Shown here: positions 1 to 13,496 of the stretch, one piece after another
Position numbering within the stretch: position 1 is the first letter of the stretch
Layout of the letters: each line of letters begins with the position of its first letter
Assembly (NCBI GenBank): GCA_027604705.1
Contig: JADHYV010000067.1
Coordinates: forward strand, 1 to 64,000
DNA from: Allomyces arbusculus
Lineage: Eukaryota > Blastocladiomycota > Blastocladiomycetes > Blastocladiales > Blastocladiaceae
Reading direction: 5' to 3'
DNA: 64,000 bases
Translations under genes and position numbers: made by a program
The notes under the pieces: model-generated
Seen by the model: the letters and a program-made list of their open reading frames with translations, nothing else
What the model was told of the DNA's origin: nothing
The model's database searches: none

Positions 1-329
1 ACCTAAAAACCTAAAAAAAACCTAAAAAAACCTAACCTAAAACCTAAAAAACCTAAAAACCTAAAAAAACCTAAAACCTAAAAACCTAAAAACCTAAAAC
101 CTAAAAACCTAAAAAACCTAAAAAAAACCTAAAAAAACCTAAAACCTAAAACCTAACCTAAAAAACCTAAAAAACCTAAACCTAAAACCTAAAACCTAAA
201 ACCTAAAACCTAAACCTAAAACCTAACCTAAAAACCTAAAAACCTAAAAACCTAAAAACCTAAACCTAACCTAAAACCTAAAAACCTAAACCTAAAAAAC
301 CTAAAAACCTAAAAAACCTAAAAACCTAA
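1..329. repeat. Telomeric repeat array with variable unit
   Basis: About 45 head-to-tail units of CCT followed by a run of A, reading T(2-8)AGG on the G-rich strand toward the chromosome end. The A run varies from 2 to 8, with 4-7 commonest. C-rich strand at the left edge is the orientation expected of a left telomere. The array stops at the CCTAAGGGCC sequence near 325. The usual fungal unit is TTAGGG; here there are two G and a slipping T run. Homopolymer error in long reads could exaggerate the variation. Confidence 0.93.
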
Positions 330-334
330 GGGCC

Positions 335-1330
335 TTGAACCTAAAGGGCCACAATTGCACCTGTCATTGTTCAAACAAATCACAATCTGATCAAGCGTAC
401 CTACTAGGCGAGCAAGGTCAGACTGACTGGGCAAAAGCACTGTGCGCACATTGGACAAGGCCTGTACGTCCAGAACAGACTCAACGTCTCTGGCAATGCC
501 ATGTTTGGACAGGAAGCAACTTGTCCTCTGGGCCCATGATGCTGACAAGTACCACCAACAGTACGTCTACTAATTCCAGGACACTTGTTGTAGCTGGTGG
601 CATTGGGATCACCAAGTCCGTCAATGTGGGCACAAGTCTGGGCGTGGTCGGGATGGCAGTCCTGAATGGGAATGTGACCATTGGCAGCGTCCTCAGCTTG
701 GCAGGATCCGTGACAGTCAGCAGCATCACGCCCAGTTCCTCCTTGACGTCCAGGAGCCCAGTGGTCGCATGCGGACTTGGGATTGCCAAGAACGTCACCA
801 TTGGACAAACGCTCAGTACGCCCCAAGCAACTGTGGGCGGGAACATCAGTGGCAGTCTGTCGAGTACTGTGGGCGTGTACCTCAACATACCGTCCGCCGT
901 CTTCACCAACTCCCTCACGCCCGTCAGCAACACCATGCCTGGGATCGTCTTCTCATCGTTTGGGACGCCGATGCTGGCTGTGCAGAACCTGGGCGTCACA
1001 ACCACGATGGCAGCGACCATGTACACTGCTGGAGCGCCCATCCAAGGGACGAACCATCACAAAACGGTACGTGCTGTGGGTGGGAAGCGGGACAGTGAAT
1101 GTGGCGGACACCACTACCAGCACGTCCCCAACATCTGGCGCTCTGCAGGTCGCAGGTGGGATTGGCATACAAGGCAGTGCCAACGTTGGCGGGACGTTGT
1201 CGGTCCAGTGCGCGTCCACGCTGTCCTTGCTGACGGTACCTGGTCAAGCAAGTCTGGGGACCATCTTCGCAAGCGGCTCTGTCCAGTTCACGGCCACGTC
1301 CTGTGCTCAAACGACAAGCCAACAAACCAA
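335..1330 (+). pseudogene. Fibre-like repeat gene, subtelomeric fossil
   Basis: The stretch encodes repeated blocks of the type S-T-T-x-S-T-S-x-x-G/T-L-x-V-A-G-G-I-G-I followed by N-V-G-x-x-L. Such blocks are known from tail-fibre-like and surface proteins of phages and large DNA viruses. At least three blocks can be seen, near 545-650, 720-830 and 1095-1210. It starts directly beside the telomeric repeats and has no clear start codon or companion gene, so it is best read as a fragment. It looks broken (at least one break, unless spliced). A viral or transferred origin is inferred from the repeat type only; a host adhesin with a similar fold is the alternative. Confidence 0.45.
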
Positions 1331-1409
1331 CAAACCCGAACCAACCACAGACCAAGGCAACCACCTAATTAAAACCAACAACCCATTACACATTTCCCCT
1401 CACTTCCCT

Positions 1410-4400
1410 TCACCGGCGGTTCCGCGACCCCCCCGCATTCCCTCCACCGCCGCCATCCTCACGGTACTGCTGCCCCTGGCCCTGAGACCGATGGTGATGT
1501 TGCTGCTGCTGTTGGTGGTGGTAATGGCCGCTCCCGCCGCCGTGATGGTACCCGCCGCCACTGCCATACCCGCCGTGTGGCCGGTTCGCATACCCGTTCC
1601 CGTACCCACCGCCGCCTCCGCCGTGCCCGCGCGGCCCTGAACTCGACGATCGTGTCCCGGGATGCGCCTTCCATGGCGGCGGCTGCGTGTGCGTGCGCGA
1701 TGCGGAGGACGGGGTGGGCTCGGTGGTGCGCGCGGCGGTCGCGGGAGTGGGTGGCGCGGAACCGGGTCCCATCGATGACGACGACAGTGGCTGCGGTGGC
1801 CCGGTGGACGTGCGCACGAGTGCGGCGAGCGGGCGCATGTCGCGCATCTCGCGCGACTCGGTCAGCCGCACGGAGGACTCGGTCAAGTTCGCGGTGCCCG
1901 CCGGCGGCGGGACCAGCATCGACCCAGCCAACCCCGAACTCTTCTCTGCGGGCGCGGTGTCCATGTCACCACGTTTCACCGCGGCCATCAGCACCCCTGC
2001 GACAACCTCGATCCCGCGGTCCATGGCTATATGCACGCTGAGCAACGCGGTCGCCAGCTCCTTGGCCTCCACATCCCCACTTTCTCCACTCACGACCTCG
2101 TTCGCCGCCTTGATCCCCGCAGTATACGCGCGCTGCACCCTCGTAAACGCGCCCGCCGGATCCGAGACGCCGCGCGCTTCCAGCCTGGCCTGATCCATTA
2201 CCGCGCACGCATACTGGACACACGCGGTCGCCAACGGACTCGTCGTGATCGGGACCAAACTAATCACCGCGGCCACATCATCCAACGCGCTGAGGGACGG
2301 CGGATCCGTGTACCGCGCGGCGGCCGCGAGGCTGAGCAAGGAGGACACAGCACGGACAGTGTCGTAGTCGGTCTTGCCGTGTTCGATGAGTCGGCGCGCG
2401 GTACCCAAATCGCCGCGCAGTTTGGGCGTCAGAGCGGCGGCGGACGTAAAGGTGGTCGTGGGCCAGGTTGTGCGGAACAGGCGCACATAAGGGTCGTCGG
2501 GATGAGGGGCGACGAGGACGGTAGGTGGTGCGAAAGTGGTGCGCGGGCGGGATGCGGCGGTGGAAGTCGAGTCACCAGAGGGTTGCTTGCTGCTGGAGGT
2601 ATTCGTCGAGTCGCGCATCGTCACCTCGCGCGTCGTTGCATCCCGCGGTCCTGGTTCGCGCATCGCCCGGTCGCGGTCACCACGCGATCCCATCCCCCCA
2701 TCCCGGACACCCACTGGCTCGCGCGGGACCGAATCCCGCACGTTCCATTCGCGTGCATCCATTTTCGACAGCTCTCGACTCGACGACGAGGGCGACATCG
2801 GCGACCCCCACTTCCGCCGCCACCTGTCCTCACCCATCCTCTCGCGCTCCCGCTCCCGCTCCCGGTCGCGCCGGTCCCGCACGGGCGACCGCACGGGCGG
2901 CGGCGACTGCGAGACCGACCGTGACCGCGACGTCGACGACCGGTAATCCGTGGTCGGCCTCTTGGGCGCACGCCCACGCGTGGGTGGTGGCGGGGGTGCC
3001 GAGTCGGTGATGGCGCCTTCTTCGACCTCGGAGCCGGTGCCGGTGCGGGTGCGTGATGGTGGCGGCGGAGTGAGTGACCGCGGGCGTTTGCGCGGGCTTG
3101 AGGGCGCAGGGAGGTGGTGGCGCGGTGGGGGGCGTGCGGGTGGTGGTACGGCGGAAGCGGGCGGAAGAGTAGTGTGCGTGGGCAGAGGCATGGGCGCGGG
3201 CGGAGGAGCGGGCGTGGGAACCGACGACAGGTTGGATCGGACCGGGGCCGAATGACGTGCCGGGCCGGGCATGGCGGCGGGTGTTGGCACCGGTGACCGC
3301 GCTGTCGGCGGTTCAAACGCGGGCTTCGTGTCGAGCACGCCCAGCGACTGTGTTGCTGTTGGGTTAAACTTGGGCTTCATGTCCGGCACGGCGGGCGTCT
3401 CCAAGTCGTCGAGTTCCATGGGTTCTGCGTCGTCGTGGTCCTCGTCCTCGCCCGCACCACCTTGCGGCAGCGGCGGTGGTGGCGGTCCTTGCGGCACGCG
3501 CGGCGCCGCCGCATCTGTTACCGCCGCCGACGCCACACCACTTGGTGGTTCCAATCCCTTCTTCTCGTCGGCCGACACCAGTTCTGGCGCCGCCGCCCCA
3601 GCTTTCCGCGGCGGCGTCGGCAACCGACTCGACCGCACACCCTGGTCGCGCTCCCTCGCGCGCGGCTGATTCGCCAAATCCTGGAAAAACGCGGTCACGG
3701 ACATGTCCTTTGGGAAGAAACACGTCGCGGACGTATCCTGCTCGACAACGGGTGGCGACAGTGGCGCGGGCGGCAAATCAAGCGGTTCCGCGGGCACGTC
3801 GACGGCAAGGGATGCGCAGAGGTCAAGTGCCGCGGCGCGAGTTAGGGTCGGTGGCGCCGGTCGGGCAGGACCGTTAAGCGCGGCGAGTCCGCGGCTGGCG
3901 GTCCCCGTGGGTGGACGGGTCGAGGACGGCCGTGAAAGTGGGTCGGTGGGTCGCGTGGTTGGGGCGGGCGCGCTCGCGCGCGCGCCGCCGCGGCGCTGCT
4001 CGCTGGGAAGGAGCGGGGTCGCGCCGCGACTGCCGTTGGCTGACATGGGCGCCGAAGTGCCGTTGGGCCGTGCAGCAGACGAGGACGTGGGCCAGAGTGC
4101 ATCGGTGCTGATGCGCGACGCGTCGGGTCGCCGCGCGAGCCTGCCAGTAGCACCACGTCAGTGATTGGCGCAAATTGCGTGCGTGCGCGCGGAGAGTAGA
4201 GGAAACGTACGGCGCGGGCGACTCGCCAGTGCGTCGCGACAAGTCATCAACCGAAGTATTCGCCGAGGACTGCGGCGTCATGCGCACCGGGGTCGTGGTT
4301 GTGGCCGATTCCGCAGGCGTCGCAGCACTCGACGCGGCTGCCGATGCGGCCGCACGTCGCGCCGGAATTCCCGAGGGCGGGAACGGGACTGCGCGGCCAA

Positions 4401-4748
4401 GTCAGCACTTTCCTTCCAACTACGCATCGCATTGGCGCAAAAGAACGCCGTACCAAAGACACCTTCATGCATCGTCCCGTGCGGGACAAGGTTGGGCTCG
4501 ACGCGGTCGCGTTCCGACCACAAGTCGAGCGGTGACCGCGCCATGTAATCGCGCGCGAAATCCGACGACGGTTTGATGAAGGAGGGCGCGGCGATGCGCG
4601 GTGCGTGGAAGACGTAGATGGCTGCGAGCGTGCCGGCATCGACGAGTGTCTGCAGCCGGTCGTCGAGGTGCGCGTCGAGGTCATGCAGGTCCGCGGCAGA
4701 GTCGGTGCCGGCACCGTTGGCGGTCGCGGGCAGGTTCGCAGCGGCCAT
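1410..4748 (-). CDS. Long disordered protein with helical domain and RGG-like tail
   Basis: Three exons: 4748-4454, 4388-4211 and 4140-1410, giving 1067 aa. Both introns (65 and 70 nt) have GTACG donors, CAG acceptors and matching phase. The start is the first ATG of the exon 1 frame, in a CCATGG context. Residues 1-100 form a compact-looking acidic/aromatic N-terminus. The middle is rich in Pro, Ser and Arg with RS/RD-type runs. Residues about 705-885 look helical and Ala-rich, and the last 70 residues are Gly-rich with His/Gln runs and RG motifs, as in RNA-binding proteins. I do not recognise the family. A nuclear or RNA-related role is a guess from composition. Confidence 0.75.
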
Positions 4749-5750
4749 GGTCGAAATCGTCGAGGTTGGCGAGGACAAGGACGAGGACAGGCAGGATCAG
4801 CAATGCGGACGGGCGCAGCGAGGGCAGCGCCACCCGCGAACACCTGGGCGCGGGGGCAACGTGGTCAGGCGCGTGCGTGCGGGTCGAGGGTGACGGAGCG
4901 AGTGTGGCGATCGCGCGTCGCCGAGACGGGCGGAAACAGGTGCTGGCTGGTGGAGCGGGCAGGGGCGCGACGACTTGGGCGAGGGAGCGGCCAGCGCTTC
5001 CACGGCGAGAAATCGTGCGTACTTGTGGTCGGGTAGAAAAGTTGGTAGCGCGTCGTCCCGTACGGCAGGCGAGAAGACAAGTCGATGTGGTCGTGTCGTT
5101 TGGACGTTGGTCGACGGCCAGGCGGCACACAATGGAGCCCAAGTCGCGTGAGCAGGTCGCGCAATGGGCGCGCGCGGGCGGGCAGTCGAGCGTGCGAGTG
5201 GTTGCGCGTGGAATGCGGGCAGTCGTGTCAAAATCGGCGTCGTCGATGGGGCACGTTGGCGGCGGCGCGCCCGCGGTATGGTCGGTCGGTCGGTCGCGTT
5301 GGATGGCACGAGAGGAACGGCCAAGTCGGCGTGGCGGACGATTGAGGTGGAACACGTGCCAGTGACGCTGTTGCTTGATGCGCCCCGAGGGCAGCCGTAC
5401 ACGTGCACCTTTGCGGCCTGGGGCGAGCGGCGGCCGCGTGTGAATCATGCCAAAGCCATCGGCCGTGAACAACGCGCGTTTCAGGCTTGCTTGTTCGTTT
5501 CCTTTTCTGCCAGCCGTGCAATAGCTCGCGTCCACGTTGGCGGCCAACGACGACGCGGACGGCAACGTCGGTGCCGACGACGACGGCCACACTGCTCCAC
5601 CGCGGCACACGACTTGCTGCACTGCACCACGCTGACCGACCGGGCGCCTGGGCTCGCCACGAGCCAACTGAACAATCGGTGAGCACCTTCGATCAGAACG
5701 ACCCAACTTGACGCGACCACGCACCAACCCGCACCGCACCGACCTTCGCC
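4749..5750. other. Divergent intergenic region, no supported gene
   Basis: About 1 kb between the start of the disordered-protein gene (minus) and VPS4 (plus). Open frames of 60-400 codons occur on both strands in several overlapping frames, but none has a domain, a convincing start or consistent splice sites. A GTACGG...ACAAG segment on the minus strand near 5040-5080 could be a 5' UTR intron. Most likely a shared promoter region. Confidence 0.5.
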
Positions 5751-7405
<1,655 letters not shown>

Positions 7406-7649
7406 CGTGGTGGAGAGGAGGAGAGGGGGGAGGGGGTTCGTCGAGGTGAGGCGAGCCGGTTGTGTATAGATTGCGCGCGCAGTTGGTATTTACCCAACCA
7501 TTTTGTCGAACGTCAGCGAACCGCGGCCATGACATGCTAAGCCTACGAGCAACGCAGCGCGAGAGCAAAGAAAATACCGCTACTATTGCGATCCAAAACC
7601 GGGCCAACCAAAACCGGGCCAACCAAAACCGACTCTCTCGAACCGCCGC
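7406..7649. terminator. Convergent 3' ends of VPS4 and TrpRS
   Basis: A 244-bp spacer between two convergent stop codons. It contains a direct repeat of AACCGGGCCAACCAA around 7595-7630. No gene is seen; it presumably holds both polyadenylation regions. Confidence 0.4.
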
Positions 7650-9030
7650 TTACTTCATCCCGACCGCCTTCATCACCATCTCCCACGTCGCATCCGCCTC
7701 GGCCCTCGCTCTCACATTCCCCTCCTCCAACACCGCCCTCACATACCCTTCCTCCCCACCCAGCCTCAGGTACTCGTCCCGCACGGGCCGCACCGTACCC
7801 ACGACACACTCGGTCACCTTCTGTTTCAAATTGGCCATCCCGACCACACCCTTGAGTTCACCCTCGGGCAAACCTGCCGGATCGAGGTCGCGGCACGCTG
7901 CGTAGAGCGACAACAAGTTGGCCACCCCCGGACGGTGCTCCGGGTCCCAGGTGACGCTCGGTTCGGAGTCGGTCACGGCGCCGCGAATTTTCTTGGCGAT
8001 TGTGGCGTCCGAGTCAGTCAAGTCGATACGCGATTTCGGGTTCGCGTGCGACTTGGACATTTTGGCGGTCGGGTCGGTCAGGGACATGATGCGTTTGGCC
8101 GAGGCTACGACGCGTGGCGAGGCGAGTGAACGTGCGGTCGAGTGCGGGTGGAGAGTAGGAGGGTGAGCGTACTCGACACGGCCTGAGGCATCGGGAACAG
8201 GTTCGTCTTGTAGTTGGTGTTAAAGACCTTGGCGATGTCGCGCGCAAGCTCGAGGTGCTGATGCTGGTCCTCACCGACGGGCACGTGTGTCGCGCTGTTG
8301 CGAGTGGGGTGGGGAAGGAGGGGTCAGCACGCGTGAAGCGGTGCCGGATCTGCGTCGGGTGGACGCACCGGTAGATCAGAATGTCGGCCGCTTGGAGGAC
8401 CGGGTACGCAAAGAGACCCATTTTCAGCGCCGCGGGCGGGGCCGTGTCGGTGGGCGAGCTTCCGGCCTTGGTCTATCACATCGTCGCGCTCAAGTGAGAT
8501 TCGACCACAACCACACTTGAGCCATGAGCCAGTCGACGCCCCCATCTCGGCCAACACCAACGCACCTTCCACTGCGTCATCCGATTCAACCACCCGACCG
8601 AGGTCACACACGTCAACACCCACTGCAATTGCGTGTGCGCCGGCACCTGCGACTGCTGGAACAGAATGCTTTTCTTGGGATCGATTCCGAGCGCCAAGAG
8701 CACGCGCGCCGAATTGTGGATCGAGTCGCGCAACGTCGCCGGCGGGACCGGCGGGTGCGCGGTCAAGGCATGCAAGTCGACAATCGAGTAGACGACGGTT
8801 TGCGCCGGCTGGTCCTGTAGCTGCACCCATTGCCGCAACGCGCCGAGGAAGTTGCCGAGGTGCGGGACACCCGTGGGTTGGATGCCGGAGAGGATGCGGC
8901 GGGTGCGCGGTGCTGCGGCAGCTGTTGATACAGCGGTGGTGGTCGCGGCGGACGTGGTGGCCGCGGTCGCGGCGGACGTGGTGGCCGCGGTCGCGGCTGC
9001 TGAGAGTACGGCGCGGGTAACGGCGGGCAT
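7650..9030 (-). CDS. MSW1: Tryptophanyl-tRNA synthetase, probably mitochondrial
   Basis: Four exons: 9030-8566, 8472-8369, 8294-8173 and 8104-7650, giving 381 aa. Class I synthetase signatures are clear: the HIGH-type motif P-T-G-V-P-H-L-G-N at residues 52-60 and K-M-S-K-S near 245. The short bacterial-type length and the order of motifs match the organellar TrpRS rather than the longer cytosolic enzyme. The first 40 residues are Ala/Thr-rich with Arg and almost no acidic residues, consistent with a mitochondrial presequence. It charges tRNA-Trp for organellar translation. The frame is open upstream of the ATG but has no earlier ATG. Intron phases all agree. Confidence 0.92.
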
Positions 9031-9721
9031 GGTTGCGCAAGGAACCGGTCCAGGTTCGGTTTGTCGGCGATCGGTCGTGTTGTTGCAGCACGTATTTGCG
9101 CGGTCTAAGGACCGCAAGTTGAGGAGTTCCGTTGCCGCGGGTGCGATGGATGGGGGCAAGAAGTGATCAACATGCGGGGCATCAAGAATTCGGTCGGTCA
9201 GGTGCTAAGTCTTGATCGACCAAGTGTCTCGCAGCGGTTGCGCGGCAACGCCTCGCACTGGAAAACGGCCCGACGGCGCGACAGCAGCGGAACGACACAT
9301 GCCGCCGCCAGCGCGCGCCAAGGCGCGAAAACCACCGCGCGAACCCCACGCGAACCATACGCGCGAACCCGCCTATCTTCGGCCAGCACGCTGCCTGGTG
9401 GCCACGGCAATCACAACGACAATGACCAGCTGCTCGCCCTGCAGCGTTCGCCGACGATGATTGCCAGTTCCTGGGTTGCCACTTGCAGCACTGCTAGCAT
9501 AGTCTCAGCCAGTCTTTTTGGCCCTGAACAGCAAGCCATTCCATCACGACCGAGGGCTCACGCCATACCGACCACGCCCCGATTTTGCGGGGCATCTCAT
9601 TGCTGGATTGCTGCGACGCGACCTGGCAGCAGCCCGAATTGTACGCGACTGCGGGCCTGCCCGCCGTCTCCATGTTGCCAACCCATTCCCGGCACGGATT
9701 CCTCATGATATCAAGCTGTCG
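9031..9721. other. Intergenic region before the 7TM array
   Basis: About 690 bp upstream of both TrpRS (minus) and the first 7TM gene (plus). Open frames here overlap in all phases and lack recognisable domains. No gene is supported; it marks the switch from single-copy genes to the tandem array. Confidence 0.4.
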
Positions 9722-11137
9722 ATGCAGATGGCCGACTGGAGAACGTCGTTGCACGCAAGGAGGTGGCTACGACCGAACCCTCCATGGGTGCTGTCGACCG
9801 TTGACCATGTCGTCGAGTTCGTTCATCATGCTCGTCGAAGCATCACGGGGGTTGGTCTCACTGCGTCTTTACTCGCAACGATGTTCATGCTCGAACAGCT
9901 CACGGTCATGTCCACCCTGGTTTCTGTCGCCAGGACAAGCTTGAATGGTCAAACTCCACGTTTTGGTTCACGCTGATGATGGCGCTCTATGCGTCGACGA
10001 TTGTGCGCGCCGTCCGGCTTCTGTGGAGCAAGCGCTCGTGGTTCTACGCGACGATCCTCGCCGTTATTTTCTTTCAGCTCTTCGACGTTCTGTTCATGCT
10101 CTTCTTTCGACCACGACGCGACACACCGGCTTGGCTCATGGCCCTCGATTACCTCGCATTTGCGTTGAACATGATCCTGTTTGCGACCATGAATTTTCAG
10201 CGGTACGGCACGCACCGGCACGCTCCAGAAAAATGGTGGAGAACTGACGCACTGACGTTGCATTGCTTTTGAAGGTACCGGCTACTCGGCGGCGCGGTGT
10301 GGCCACGAACGACCAAGTTCCTAATGGCGTGCACGGCCCTCTTTGCCGTCCACTGGACGGGGATCGCGATCTTTGGGTGGGTGAACATCATGACCACCGG
10401 GTTTTACGGCGACGACGCTGTAATTCCGTTCTGGACCGGTTCGTATGTGCACATTGAACTGCGCTCAACTCGAACCAACTGACGCTCCGCAAACTCTCCA
10501 TCAGCGGGCTACATTTTCGACGCCGTCCTGAACGCGACGCTCACCGGCGCGTTCCTCGTCCACCTGCGCGCCATGAGCCGCGGCAACGATTTCCGCCCCG
10601 GTCTGCGGGCCTTTGTGACGCGCGCGCAGCTCCTGCTCGTGTTCGAGTCGACGCTGCTCCTCGCCATGGTCGTGATTCAAACTTACGACTGGGAGATCGA
10701 CCCGCTGTTCTTGCTCGGGTTTCTATCACAGGTCCGCTCTCGCAATCGTCACGCCTGCGCGCCAAACGGAAACTGACTGAATTGGGCTGCTCCAGGCGAT
10801 TCGCATTTCCATCTACTGCGTGCTGCTGCAGCTGCTCACCAAGATCATGGCCCCCGTCACGCACAGCCGCAGCAGTCGTCTGGGCGCCGACTTGACGCTC
10901 GGGTCGACAGCGGCGCCGCTCACGATGCCGCAGCATCACGGGTCGCACGGGTCCATTCTCGACCGGCGCGCCGACGGTGGGGGGAGTAGTACCCTATCGC
11001 ACAGCGGGAGATGGACGGCGCGGCATGAGGATACGCGCGTCGGGAACAGCCCAACGGGAGCGGTGTGCGAGTCGCGCGACGGCTGGCCGTTGGCGACGCT
11101 CGACGATGTGGTCGTGGAGAAGAATGAAACACGATAA
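9722..11137 (+). CDS. 7TM family protein, copy 1
   Basis: Five exons: 9722-9850, 9934-10202, 10275-10438, 10505-10731 and 10796-11137, giving 376 aa. Exon 1 encodes a 43-residue N-terminus ending R-R-S-I-T-G. Exon 2 begins D-K-L-E-W-S-N-S-T and holds hydrophobic segments 1-3, exon 3 segment 4, exon 4 segments 5-6 and the start of 7, exon 5 the rest of 7 and a long hydrophilic tail. Conserved landmarks are S-W-F-Y-A before segment 2, W-P-R-T-T-K-F before segment 4, R-A-M-S-R-G-N between 5 and 6, and L-L-T-K-I-M after 7. The layout resembles a G-protein-coupled or chemosensory receptor, but I do not recognise the family. Appears intact. Confidence 0.82.
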
Positions 11138-11302
11138 ATTCTGCTGTCAACTTTTGATCAGAGGTGACCCCGGTCGGGTGCGGATGAGCATAACATGCAT
11201 GTCCAAAACCGATCATGATCCCGTCCGTAGTGTCTCACATCGGCACCGGCCTACGGTGCTCCTCATGGCGCTACCCACCATCTTGATCCCGGAATCCGTC
11301 CC

Positions 11303-11558
11303 TGAGTCGTCGCATTGGGACGCTGCAACTCCAAGGCCGTCGTTTCGCGATCAGAAACCAACTTTTCGCAGCCAGCATCCAGCCGCAATCGACGTCGGTG
11401 GATCGCACACTTTGGAGACAATAAGAGCCGCCCTTTTCGGTACCGCAACCACCTGCAAGCACGGCCCAATCTTGGATCAACGATTGCCTACACCCACGAT
11501 CGCATTTGACGACCATGGCCAAGCTGTTACGGACTTAGCAAACGGTCCTCGAGTCGCC
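11303..11558 (+). repeat. Shared upstream block of 7TM copy 2
   Basis: Starts with the word CGCATTGGGACGCTGCAACT and continues with TTTCGCGATCAGAAACCAAC. The same words, slightly changed, lie upstream of copies 3 (13264-13496) and 4 (15219-15437), about 220-255 bp before each start codon. It shows that the duplication unit included the promoter. Confidence 0.7.
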
Positions 11559-12832
11559 ATGTCGCACCCACTTCAGTTTCCGCTCCATTGGCGGCACAGG
11601 CCCCATCAGACAATTGCGGCAGGAGTATTTCGATCACATCTCGAGCCGCATCACGATCTTGCGCGGCGGAGCATCACGGGCGTGCGTACCGCTCTCTCCA
11701 CGTCGTGGATAACTCCACCAGTTCCTGACGCAACTGTGCCGAACAGGATGCGTTCGAGTGGTCGCCCAGCACCTGCGTCGTCACGCTGACCATGGTCATT
11801 TACGCTGCGACCATTTGGCGATCGACCCATCTCTTCTACACGCGTCGATCGTGGTTCTACGCCGGGATTCTCGCCGTCGTGCTCGCGCAAGTGTTTGACA
11901 TGATTGCGTCGCTGTTCGTTCTCCCCAATGGGCCAGCACCGGCGTTGTTTGCGATTGACATGATTGCTTTCGCTCTGGGCATCATCTTGTTCGAGATTGT
12001 CAACATCATGCGGTACGTCCATTCATCAACAGCCGCTCTTTCTCTCGTGCAACACCCCGTCCTAACCGTGACGGCTCGCAACCCCGCATCTGCAGATGTC
12101 GGCAGCTGACGGCAGCCGACTGGCCGCACACGACCAAGTTCCTGACCATCTGCGCTGGCATCTTCGGCGTCTACTGGATTGGCCTCATGGCCAACGGTTT
12201 GCGGTCCCTGACCAGCAGCGTGGGCCCAGCCGGAATGACGTTCGATGAGCTGCAAGCGTGGATGGGTCTGCAGATCTGCGTCTTCTCTGCTGACCACCTT
12301 CGCGGCGGACTCACACATCTTCTCCACCCGGTAGCCGGTTTCCTCTTTGACGCGGCGCTCAACGGATCCGTATCGCTCCTGTTCCTCGTGCAGCTGCGCA
12401 ACGTGAGCCAAGGCAACGGGTTCCGCCCGGGTTTGCGGCGGTACGTGCTTCGCGCGCAAGTGATACTCTTTGTCGAGTCGGGCGTGCTTGTCGCGGTCGT
12501 GCTGCTGCAAGGTATCGACCGGTCTGTCGACCCACTGAACCTCCTCGGGTATCTTGCGCAGGTCCGTTTGCGTCGGCCCATCGTTGCATGGTGAATCAGG
12601 CGCAACTGACCTATCGCCGTTTTAGGCGATTCACATTTGCGCTTACTGCGAACTGCTGCACGTCCTTTCGAGGATCATGTCGCGACGCAACCGCGACGTG
12701 AGTGGTGGAGCGGTCGCGTCGACTGGAAGTGCAACGCGTTCGGGAAAGAAGTTGCACGGCGCGTCAGAGTTGACGGTGGACGCGCCGCCATCACCGCAGC
12801 CGTTGCGGCCGCTACGGTCTGGACAGACATGA
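11559..12832 (+). CDS. 7TM family protein, copy 2
   Basis: Exons 11559-11681, 11747-12012, 12096-12265, 12335-12561 and 12626-12832 give 330 aa. Exon 1 (41 aa) contains L-H-W-R-H-R-P-H-Q-T and ends A-R-R-S-I-T-G, close to copies 3 and 4. Exon 2 starts D-A-F-E-W-S-P-S-T-C. Exon 3 begins in phase after C-R-Q-L-T-A-A-D-W-P, the key that fixes its acceptor. Segment 5 starts A-G-F-L-F-D-A-A-L-N. The last exon begins A-I-H-I-C-A-Y-C-E-L-L and carries a short basic tail of about 45 residues. All phases agree and no stops occur, so this copy looks functional. It is most similar to copies 3 and 4. Confidence 0.85.
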
Positions 12833-13263
12833 GTGAGAGGGCGGGGTCACGACTCAATACGAGGTTCGATGGGGAAGAACTAAAAAAAATCTGAGTTACA
12901 TTCTGCGACTGTCGTCTGGAGAGTTGGCTTGTGCTCATAGGATCCGACATTGATGCACATGTTCCCTCTGGCATTCGCGGCCGCACATTATTGATGGCTC
13001 GTGGTCCTCGCAACGTCCTCCACCCGATCGATCCCGACTTTTGCGTGTTGCGGGTTGAGGACCGAGCAGTCATGGAGTGCCCGCATCCCCTTAGCCAGAC
13101 TTAACATGAAGTTTGTGCGAAGCGTGGGCCAACTAAACATGCTGCGAGGATTGCGTGCTTCCATTTGAGATGCGGACGAGCATGCCCGTGCAAAAGCAAA
13201 TCGGAGGAAGAATGTGATCTTGCGCGCTCGTCGCCGATCCTTTCAAACTCTGTAACCCTGCAC

Positions 13264-13496
13264 CAAGTCCTCGCATTGGAACGCTGCAACTTCAAATTAA
13301 CCCTTTTGCGATCAAGAGCCAACGTTTTTGCTGCCAACGTCCAACCACGATCGGCAATTGTGCAAAGTGGAGAGGACGGTCGCCATTCCCCCTAAGCACG
13401 ATCCAATATTGGACAACAGGCTGTTCACGCCCATGACCGCGGTTGACGGTCATGGTCCAGCTGCTACGGTCGGAGCAAACGTTTTCTCAAGTCGCC
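13264..13496 (+). repeat. Shared upstream block of 7TM copy 3
   Basis: Carries CGCATTGGAACGCTGCAACT and TTTTGCGATCAAGAGCCAAC, then CACGATCCAATATTGGAC and a CACGCCCA word about 70 bp before the start codon. Homologous to the blocks before copies 2 and 4. Confidence 0.7.
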
